From an uncultured Ancrocorticia sp. (lineage in GTDB: Bacteria > Actinomycetota > Actinomycetes > Actinomycetales > Actinomycetaceae), in NCBI GenBank assembly GCA_905373325.1, contig CAJPTB010000001.1, positions 1-19,087 of the forward strand: 19,087 nucleotides of DNA, written 5' to 3'. Position numbers and translations under genes: made by a program. Every line of letters begins with the position of its first letter. Position 1 is the stretch's first letter. Of the stretch, positions 13,816-19,087 are shown in pieces. The notes below the pieces were generated by a model. That model saw nothing but the letters and a program-made list of their open reading frames with translations. It did not search any database and had not been told where the DNA came from.

Positions 13816-14277
13816 TTACTTCTTTTTCCTCTTCTCAGCCACGACCTCGATCGAGATGGTGGCAACGACGTCGTCATGAAGCTTTGCCGCAGCCTTGTAG
13901 GAACCGGTCGACTTGATCGGCGAGACGAGGGTGATCGTGCGGCGATCGACCTTCTTGCCGGTGGCGGCCAAAGCGGCCTCGGCGATCTCTGCGTTGGTGA
14001 CGGAGCCGAAAAGGCGGCCGTTCTCTCCGGCCGGCTTCACGATCTTCAGGACATTGGCCTGGAGAGCCTCCTGGATCGCGTTCGCCTCGTCAAGCGACTG
14101 GATCGCGCGGCGGCGGCGAGCCTCGGCGATCTGGTCGATCTGCTTCTGACCGCCCTTCGTCCAGCGCACCGCATAGCCGCGGGGGATCAGGTAGTTGCGG
14201 CCGTAGCCATCTTTGACGGTGACGACGTCGCCGGCGACGCCAAGCCGGTCGACGTCATGGGTAAGGATGATCTTCAT
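13816..14277 (-). CDS. rplI: Large-subunit ribosomal protein bL9
   Basis: The 153-residue protein has the typical bL9 two-domain build. The N-terminal rRNA-binding domain begins MKIILTHDVDRLGVAGDVVTVKDGYGRNYLIPRGYA, a long connecting helix follows (about 45-75), and the C-terminal domain contains LFGSVTNAEIAEA and the basic end AEKRKKK. Length is normal for an actinobacterial bL9. The ATG at 14277 has GGGAGGGG about 7 bases upstream. It is the last gene of the operon, 14 bases after rpsR. bL9 binds near the base of the L1 stalk on 23S rRNA. Confidence 0.97.
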   Translation of the reverse strand: MKIILTHDVDRLGVAGDVVTVKDGYGRNYLIPRGYAVRWTKGGQKQIDQIAEARRRRAIQSLDEANAIQEALQANVLKIVKPAGENGRLFGSVTNAEIAEAALAATGKKVDRRTITLVSPIKSTGSYKAAAKLHDDVVATISIEVVAEKRKKK

Positions 14278-14291
14278 GCAGAACCCCTCCC

Positions 14292-14528
14292 TCAGCGAGC
14301 CGAGCTCGAGTAGGGAAGCAGTGCCATTTCGCGCGCATTCTTGACGGCGCGGGCGATCTTGCGCTGCTCCTGAACGGTGACACCGGTGACGCGGCGGGCG
14401 CGGATCTTGCCGCGGTCCGAGATGAACTTGCGCAGCGTGGCGGTGTCCTTGTAATCGATGTTCTCAATCTTGGCCGACTTCAGAGGGTTGGCCTTCTTCT
14501 TGGGCTTGCGAAGAACTGGCTTCGCCAT
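14292..14528 (-). CDS. rpsR: Small-subunit ribosomal protein bS18
   Basis: The 78-residue protein shows the bS18 core [49 protein letters not shown] in full. The N-terminal extension ([17 protein letters not shown]) is lysine-rich and lacks the zinc-binding cysteines found in the C+ form of bS18, so this is the zinc-independent type. The start has AAGGAG 7-8 bases upstream. bS18 forms a heterodimer with bS6 on the platform of the 30S subunit, which explains the shared operon and the shared leader-RNA control proposed for rpsF. Confidence 0.97.
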   Translation of the reverse strand: MAKPVLRKPKKKANPLKSAKIENIDYKDTATLRKFISDRGKIRARRVTGVTVQEQRKIARAVKNAREMALLPYSSSAR

Positions 14529-14548
14529 AGTTTTGCTCCTTCAGTTGC

Positions 14549-14583
14549 GGCGGCCCGTCGGCCGCCAGGCGGCTTGAGCCGCC
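14549..14583 (-). other. Tandem hairpins in the ssb-rpsR spacer
   Basis: GGCGGCC (14549-14555) pairs with GGCCGCC (14560-14566) around a 4-base loop. Immediately next to it, GGCGGC (14568-14573) pairs with GCCGCC (14578-14583), again with a 4-base loop. They lie between the ssb stop and the rpsR ribosome binding site. With no U-tract they may act as processing or partial attenuation sites that set different levels of SSB and ribosomal proteins (inference). Confidence 0.45.
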
Positions 14584-14603
14584 GAGAAAGTCGAATTGCG
14601 AAA

Positions 14604-15134
14604 TCAGAACGGGGGGTTGTCGTCGAAAGCGGAACCGCCCTGGGGGGCGCTGCTCCACGGATCGTGGGCCGAGCCTCCCTGGGGCGCGTCGTACGAGGCA
14701 CGGCCGCCGCCGTAACCTCCGCCGCCCTGGTAGCTGTTGCCGCCACCGAAGTTTCCGCCTCCCGAGCCGCCGCCCGCGACCTTCGTGACCTGAGCGCGCG
14801 CGTACCGCAAAGACGGGCCGATCTCATCGACCTGCATCTCAAGGCTCGTGCGCTGCTGGCCGTTGTACTCGTAGCTGCGGACGGTCAGCCGTCCGGTCAC
14901 GAGCACCCGCATGCCCTTGCTGAGCGACTCGGCGACGTTCTCGCCGTACTCGCGCCACACGGAGCAGCGAATGAACATCGCCTCGCCGTCCTCCCATTGC
15001 TGGGTCTGGCGATTGAGCGTGCGCGGGGTAGACGCGACGGTGAAAGACGCGACGGGCGTGCCCGAACTCACGTAGCGGAGTTCCGGATCGCCGGTCAGAT
15101 TTCCGACGACGGTAATGATCGGTTCGCCTGCCAT
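14604..15134 (-). CDS. ssb: Single-stranded DNA-binding protein
   Basis: The 176-residue protein starts with the OB-fold sequence [19 protein letters not shown] and continues with [36 protein letters not shown] and [22 protein letters not shown] (OB fold about 1-110). A Gly/Asn/Tyr/Gln-rich flexible linker follows (about 118-165), and the acidic tip DDNPPF (171-176) recruits replication and repair partners. Length and layout are normal for an actinobacterial essential SSB. It sits 23 bases after rpsF, between ribosomal protein genes as in most bacteria. The start is supported by AAGGAG just before the ATG. Confidence 0.97.
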   Translation of the reverse strand: MAGEPIITVVGNLTGDPELRYVSSGTPVASFTVASTPRTLNRQTQQWEDGEAMFIRCSVWREYGENVAESLSKGMRVLVTGRLTVRSYEYNGQQRTSLEMQVDEIGPSLRYARAQVTKVAGGGSGGGNFGGGNSYQGGGGYGGGRASYDAPQGGSAHDPWSSAPQGGSAFDDNPPF

Positions 15135-15157
15135 GTTTCTCCTTCGGTGTACTGGCC

Positions 15158-15445
15158 TCAGGCCTCTGCGCGCAGCAGCTTCGTGCGAAGAATGGCCTCG
15201 TTCAGGCCAAGCTGACGATCGAGCTCCTGAGCGGTTTCCGGCGTCGCCTTCATGTCGACGACCACGTAGATGCCTTCGGAGCGCTTGTTGATGTCGTAGG
15301 CAAGGCGGCGCTTGCCCCAGATATCGACCTTCTCCAGCGTGCCGCCCTCATTGGGGACGACTTGAAGCAGTTTGTCGACGAAGGTTGTGATGTTGCGCTC
15401 GTCGACGGTCGGATCGATGATGATCATCATCTCGTAATCACGCAT
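15158..15445 (-). CDS. rpsF: Small-subunit ribosomal protein bS6
   Basis: The 95-residue protein has the complete bS6 ferredoxin-like fold. It begins [18 protein letters not shown] and has [32 protein letters not shown] in the middle and [18 protein letters not shown] near the end. Bacteria differ in the length of the acidic C-terminal tail; here it is short. The ATG at 15445 follows AGGAGG by 10 bases. It is the first gene of the rpsF-ssb-rpsR-rplI operon and has a leader whose structure can mask the ribosome binding site. Confidence 0.97.
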   Translation of the reverse strand: MRDYEMMIIIDPTVDERNITTFVDKLLQVVPNEGGTLEKVDIWGKRRLAYDINKRSEGIYVVVDMKATPETAQELDRQLGLNEAILRTKLLRAEA

Positions 15446-15455
15446 GCTGTTCCCA

Positions 15456-15498
15456 CCTCCTCTGGTCTATGCGGTCATGGTCTTTCCATGACAGGAGG
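15456..15498 (-). promoter_or_regulatory. Probable S6:S18-binding leader RNA (autoregulatory) upstream of rpsF
   Basis: On the minus strand CCTCCT (15498-15493) can pair with the ribosome binding site AGGAGG (15461-15456). Directly inside, GTCATGG (15492-15486) pairs with CCATGAC (15480-15474) around loop AAAGA. The two stems are separated on the 3' side only by a 12-base bulge beginning CGCATAG, so the sequence ACCGC falls at the stem-bulge border. A stem with an asymmetric 3' bulge and a CCG element near the rpsF start is the published architecture of the S6:S18-responsive leader. Here the outer stem would hide the ribosome binding site. Assignment is by eye. Confidence 0.6.
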
Positions 15499-15536
15499 GA
15501 CAATGCGTTTCGGGGTCTTCCCGCCGGGAAAACACA

Positions 15537-15557
15537 CCGAGTTACAAGTGTACTCGG
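15537..15557 (-). promoter_or_regulatory. Candidate -10 of the rpsF operon inside an inverted repeat
   Basis: On the minus strand TACACT (15552-15547) is a good -10 about 100 bases before rpsF; the -35 (around TGGCGT) is poor. It lies inside the inverted repeat CCGAGT (15537-15542) / ACTCGG (15552-15557), 9-base spacer, which could be an operator or a leader hairpin. Confidence 0.4.
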
Positions 15558-15617
15558 ATCGCAGGCTTCACGCCATCGCTTCCACATGGGCAGGAAGGCC
15601 CGCGGGCCGCAGTCACG

Positions 15618-18023
15618 CTAACCTCCTGCGGCGCCGTAGCCCCCGTAGCCTCCATAACGTCCGTAACCTCCGTAGCCGCCTTGTCCGCCATAGCCTTGCT
15701 GGCCGCCGTAGCCGTTTCTGCCTCCGTTTCTGTTGGCGGGCCCGTTGGGAGGACCCTCGCTAGGCTGCACGGGAGTCTGAGGCGTCGGATGCGTTGGCGG
15801 ATCAGTCTCGTCTTGATCTGAAGGATCAGGCGACGGATGCTTGTGATCGTCGTCGTCATCCGTCGAACTTGTGGTCGGCTCGGGCGTGCCCGTTGTCCCG
15901 CTCGGGGTCGGCGTTGCCGTGGGACCGGTCGTGCGGGCGGGCGTCGGCGTCGCGGTCTTTTTCTTCGTCGGGACGCGGCTGTCGCCGTCGGACCTCTTTG
16001 GCACGTACGAAGGCTTCGCGAACTTCTCAACCTCCATGCCCGCGGTGGCCTTCTTCATGTATCGAAGCCATATCTCGGCGGGGAACGATCCTCCTCCAAT
16101 GCCGTAGTAGTACTTGCCGAAGGGAGTGAGAATCTCCTCCTTGCCGTTCGCGCCGATCTGGTACATGTCCACGACCGTGACCATTTGCGGGATATAGCCG
16201 ATGAACCACGCGGACCAGGGTCCGGACGACGTTCCCGTCTTGCCGGCGACCGGCCTGCCGAGGGCACCCGCAGTCGAACCCGTTCCGTCGCTCTCGGTCA
16301 CCGACTGCAAGGCGTAGTTGAGCTGGTTCATCGTCTCCTTTTCGAACGTCCGCTTTCCAGCCGTCGGACCCTTGTACTTAGACTGGCCTTTTCTGTCCTC
16401 GACCGTGCGCACAATGTGCGGGGTGGTGGTCACCCCTTGATTGGCGAAGGTCGAATAGCTTTTGGCCATGTCGATCGGGCGGGGCGAGGCCGAGCCGAGG
16501 ATGTTCGTCAGGTTGTTGTCCAGTCCCGGCGTCGAATCGGGAATCCCCGATTCAACAGCCGCCTTCCTGGTGTTCGCAGGACCCACGGTGTCGTTGAGCT
16601 GGGCGAAGACGGTGTTGACCGAATGCTTCGTCGCAGTGACGAGGTCGATCCGGCCGCGGTCCTTTCCGTCGAAGTTCTGAACGGTGACAGAGCCGTTGTA
16701 GAAAGTTCTGGGGGTCTTCGAATCGTATGTCTTCGAGAGCGAATAGTCCTTCTGGAGCGCGGCGAGCAGACCGAAAGGTTTGAAGGTGGAACCCGCCTGC
16801 GCGCGGTCCTGCGTCACCGAGTTGCGCTGGCGCGCGAGGTAGTCCGCGCCGCCGTACATCGCATAGATTTCACCGTTCCGAGGGTCGACTGAGACGAGGC
16901 CGACGTAGTTGTTCTTCGGCCGGTCCTTGGGCAGCCCGTTGACGGCCGCCACCGCGGCGTCCTGCTTGTCTTTGTCGATCGACGTCACAATCTTCAGACC
17001 GCCCTGATTGAGGTCGTCGAGAGTGAACTTGCCGCTCGCGAGGAGCTCGTTGCTCACCGCGGAAAGAAGGTATCCGTTGGGGCCTTTGAAGGCCGTGGCC
17101 TGCTTGCGCTCAATCGTATCGGGGAACTTCTGGGCCTGTCTGTCCGCTTTGCTCAGATAACCCTCGCCGACCATTCGGTCGAGGACGCGATCCCACTTTT
17201 CTTTCGCTTTTTGGGGGTTGACGGCAGGATCGTAAATCGTGGGACCGGGAATGATGCCGACGAGCAGCGCGGCTTGCGAAACGGAGAGCTTGCTTGCGGG
17301 AATGCCGAAGTACTTCTGGGAAGCCACTTCAATTCCGTAGGCTCCGCGGCCAAAGTAGATGGTGTTGAGATAGTTTTCGAGGATTTGGTCCTTAGACTGC
17401 TGCTTGTCGATTTTTATGGCCAGGATGGCTTCTTTGATCTTGCCCAAATACCCTTTCGTGCTGCCGAGATAGTAACGCTCGACGTACTGCTGGGTCAGGG
17501 TGGAGCCGCCCTGCCTCGGGCCGCCTTTGATGTTGTTGACGAGCGCGCGGAAGATGCCCTTCGGGGAGACGCCGTTGTTCGTGTAGAAAGTCGAGTCCTC
17601 GGAGGCCACGAGCGCGTTCGAAAGATGCTTCGGCAGCGTCTTCAATTTGACGGGTTCGCGTTCGTAGTCCGCGAATGTCCCCATCTTTGTCACGCCGTCG
17701 GAATAGTAGACGGTGGTGGTCTGCGCCAAGGCGAAATCGTCCGGCTCGGGAATTTCCGTGGTGGCGTACAGCGCGACGAAGGACCCGACGAGCAAGGCGA
17801 ACATCGAGATGAAGGACGCGAGGACGACCCGCCAGCTGGGGATCCACCGATGAATCGGCCCGTATCCCCTTCTGGGATAGTTCCAGCCGCGCTTGCGCTT
17901 GGGCTTCCCTTTGCGTCGTCCTTCGGCGTGCTCGGTCGCCTCTGCGGAACGCCCCTTCGCCAACTTGTGCGAAGTTGCCTGTGTGTCCTTGTCTCCCCGC
18001 ACGTTTCCGGTAGTGGTGGGCAT
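15618..18023 (-). CDS. ponA: Class A bifunctional penicillin-binding protein (transglycosylase/transpeptidase)
   Basis: The 801-residue enzyme polymerises and cross-links peptidoglycan at the outer face of the membrane. It has a Lys/Arg-rich cytoplasmic start (to about 60) and one membrane anchor (about 65-87). The GT51 transglycosylase domain has EDSTFYTNNGV (142-152; catalytic Glu142) and GGSTLTQQ (172-179). The transpeptidase domain has GSTFK (411-415; acyl-enzyme Ser412), SVN (468-470) and KTGTS (595-599). The C-terminus is unusual: a Thr/Pro-rich stretch (about 686-720), an Asp/His run, a Pro-rich part, then a Gly/Tyr-rich tail (771-801). The frame also allows GTG at 18071, but ATG at 18023 has GGAGG just upstream. 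A TATACT -10 lies at 18079-18074. The gene stands upstream of rpsF, as ponA1 does in mycobacteria. Confidence 0.92.
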   Translation of the reverse strand: MPTTTGNVRGDKDTQATSHKLAKGRSAEATEHAEGRRKGKPKRKRGWNYPRRGYGPIHRWIPSWRVVLASFISMFALLVGSFVALYATTEIPEPDDFALAQTTTVYYSDGVTKMGTFADYEREPVKLKTLPKHLSNALVASEDSTFYTNNGVSPKGIFRALVNNIKGGPRQGGSTLTQQYVERYYLGSTKGYLGKIKEAILAIKIDKQQSKDQILENYLNTIYFGRGAYGIEVASQKYFGIPASKLSVSQAALLVGIIPGPTIYDPAVNPQKAKEKWDRVLDRMVGEGYLSKADRQAQKFPDTIERKQATAFKGPNGYLLSAVSNELLASGKFTLDDLNQGGLKIVTSIDKDKQDAAVAAVNGLPKDRPKNNYVGLVSVDPRNGEIYAMYGGADYLARQRNSVTQDRAQAGSTFKPFGLLAALQKDYSLSKTYDSKTPRTFYNGSVTVQNFDGKDRGRIDLVTATKHSVNTVFAQLNDTVGPANTRKAAVESGIPDSTPGLDNNLTNILGSASPRPIDMAKSYSTFANQGVTTTPHIVRTVEDRKGQSKYKGPTAGKRTFEKETMNQLNYALQSVTESDGTGSTAGALGRPVAGKTGTSSGPWSAWFIGYIPQMVTVVDMYQIGANGKEEILTPFGKYYYGIGGGSFPAEIWLRYMKKATAGMEVEKFAKPSYVPKRSDGDSRVPTKKKTATPTPARTTGPTATPTPSGTTGTPEPTTSSTDDDDDHKHPSPDPSDQDETDPPTHPTPQTPVQPSEGPPNGPANRNGGRNGYGGQQGYGGQGGYGGYGRYGGYGGYGAAGG

Positions 18024-18073
18024 CGGACCTCCCGTGTTCTCTCTCGGAATCGAAACGGTTCCGTGAGGCACCT

Positions 18074-18079
18074 AGTATA
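18074..18079 (-). promoter_or_regulatory. Candidate -10 of the penicillin-binding protein gene
   Basis: TATACT on the minus strand lies about 50 bases before the chosen ATG (18023), leaving a leader of roughly 40 bases with a good ribosome binding site. GAAACA, 17 bases upstream, is a poor -35. Its closeness to GTG 18071 speaks against that codon as the start. Confidence 0.4.
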
Positions 18080-18161
18080 TAGAGGACTGTTTGGCTTGTT
18101 TCTTAGACTATCTTGAATGCTCATCCTGCGCAGCCTTGGCTGAAGGCGGCGGATAGCTTTC

Positions 18162-19087
18162 TCAGCCTCCGGACTCTCCGCCTTCCGGGGCCGATTTGCG
18201 CCGCAACCTCACCTTGGAACGGCCCAATCCCGCTTTGGAGCGCTCGGATTCCGAGTGTTCGTCGAGCTCCGCGGACATAAAATCGACGAAGTCGTCGTCG
18301 GCGGGGTTCTCGACGTCGTAGAAACCGCTGTCATAACGTTTTTTCGCTTCGGACTCGGGGATGACGAACACTTCGAGCCATCTGGTCTGAACGCTCGAGT
18401 CGATGAGAAGCGCCTTCGCGAAAAGCGTAAGCGGGACGGCCAGAATGGCACCTAGGGGGCCGATGACGACGGTCCAGAAAAGAAGCGAAAGGAAAGTGAC
18501 GGTTGTCGACAGGCCGACGGCGTCGCCCGTGATCTTCGGCTGGAAGATCCCCTGGATCACGGAGTTGATGACGCTGTAGGCGATCACCACCCATAAGGCC
18601 GTGAGCCAGCCGGAATCGAGCAGCCCCAAAAGCGCGGGCGGCACGAGGCCGATGACGAAGCCGATGTTCGGTATGTAGTTCGTGACAAAGCTGAATATCG
18701 CCCACGCCGCCGGCATGGGCACATGGAGGAAGGCCAGGACGATCCCGTTGATGACCGCGACGATCGCGCCAAAGATCGAGGAGACGATCCAGTACTGGCG
18801 GACCCGCCCTTCGAAGCCTTCGAGGGCGTCGTGGAAATGCGAATCGTGTTCGTAGACGATCTTCGAACGGAACTTCATCGTCATCGTGTCGACGGTGATG
18901 AAAAGCATCGACAAGGCGATCATTCCGAGCAGGCTTCCCGCAGAGGTCAAGTATTCGAGAACGGTGGTGACCGCTGTGACGATCTTGTCGAAATCGAGGT
19001 TGTCGAGCAGGTCTTTGGAAAGCTTGCCCGAAGAGAGATTGTACTTTTCGGCCAGGTCGACGACGTTCTGGACGAGGCCTTTGAAGC
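18162..19087 (-). CDS. AI-2E family (PerM/DUF20) membrane transporter, C-terminal 307 residues
   Basis: The frame is open to the window edge, so the N-terminal part is missing. The visible part has an amphipathic stretch (FKGLVQNVVDLAEKYNLSSGKL), then hydrophobic helices including GSLLGMIALSMLFITVDT, YWIVSSIFGAIVAVINGIVLAFL, FVTNYIPNIGFVIGLVPPALLGLL and VTFLSLLFWTVVIGPLGAILAVPLTLFAKALL. The PNIGFxxGxxPPxLLxLL and GPLGAILAVPLT motifs are hallmarks of the AI-2E exporter family. The final 70 residues are charged and cytoplasmic. Despite the family name, substrates of most members are unproved. It is transcribed in the same direction as the penicillin-binding protein gene, 138 bases upstream of that start. 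Confidence 0.85.
   Translation of the reverse strand, partial: FKGLVQNVVDLAEKYNLSSGKLSKDLLDNLDFDKIVTAVTTVLEYLTSAGSLLGMIALSMLFITVDTMTMKFRSKIVYEHDSHFHDALEGFEGRVRQYWIVSSIFGAIVAVINGIVLAFLHVPMPAAWAIFSFVTNYIPNIGFVIGLVPPALLGLLDSGWLTALWVVIAYSVINSVIQGIFQPKITGDAVGLSTTVTFLSLLFWTVVIGPLGAILAVPLTLFAKALLIDSSVQTRWLEVFVIPESEAKKRYDSGFYDVENPADDDFVDFMSAELDEHSESERSKAGLGRSKVRLRRKSAPEGGESGG

Noticed and set aside
15618..15720. Short repeated units at the end of the penicillin-binding protein gene, considered as CRISPR or mobile repeat
   Set aside because: The units are in frame, of codon length multiples and encode the Gly/Tyr-rich tail; there are no spacers.
18024..18071. GTG 18071 as start of the penicillin-binding protein
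   Set aside because: It lies only two bases after the TATACT element and has no ribosome binding site, whereas ATG 18023 is preceded by GGAGG.
17211..18116. 301-residue plus-strand frame opposite the penicillin-binding protein gene
   Set aside because: Antisense shadow; the minus-strand product has complete GT51 and transpeptidase motifs.

Overview
The window looks like a chromosomal segment of a high-GC actinomycete, most likely of the Actinomycetaceae type. The block class A PBP - rpsF - ssb - rpsR - rplI is the classic actinobacterial arrangement. Other support comes from the GC-rich third positions, the cysteine-free bS18, Streptomyces-type secreted serine proteases with a propeptide, and an apparently leaderless gene. 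The species call is inference only.

Layout. (1) 1-204: C-terminal end of a probable MATE-type exporter. (2) 331-2817, minus strand: a four-carbon acid-sugar (3-oxo-tetronate type) kinase followed by a 3-hydroxyacid (threonate-type) dehydrogenase, a partial tetronate-catabolism operon. (3) 3454-8430, plus strand: an array of three paralogous secreted S1 (V8/trypsin-like) serine proteases. The first is coupled to a small secreted lipoprotein. The spacers between them are long, relatively AT-rich and full of dyad symmetries, including a perfect 21-bp-stem hairpin. (4) 8612-9129, minus strand: fused remnants of a PadR regulator and an FtsX-type ABC permease. (5) 9204-12949, plus strand: a DtxR/IdeR-like iron box followed by two coupled ABC half-transporters of the IrtAB/YbtPQ (ferric-siderophore import) type. 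(6) 12988-13713: a C-terminally truncated DUF262 (GmrS-like) gene, probably translated from a leaderless mRNA. (7) 13816-18023, minus strand: rplI, rpsR, ssb and rpsF, with a probable S6:S18-binding leader upstream of rpsF, then the class A PBP. (8) 18162-19087, minus strand: an AI-2E family membrane protein running off the window.

The accessory part, roughly 2.8-13.7 kb, combines secreted proteolysis, probable iron acquisition and decayed genes. It sits between a catabolic operon and the conserved ribosomal/cell-wall block. The most unusual material is the protease array: three full-length diverged enzymes share near-identical DNA around the signal peptide. Each also has a different hairpin placed just before the same variant Shine-Dalgarno sequence. 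No CRISPR array, tRNA, rRNA, insertion sequence or phage gene was seen.
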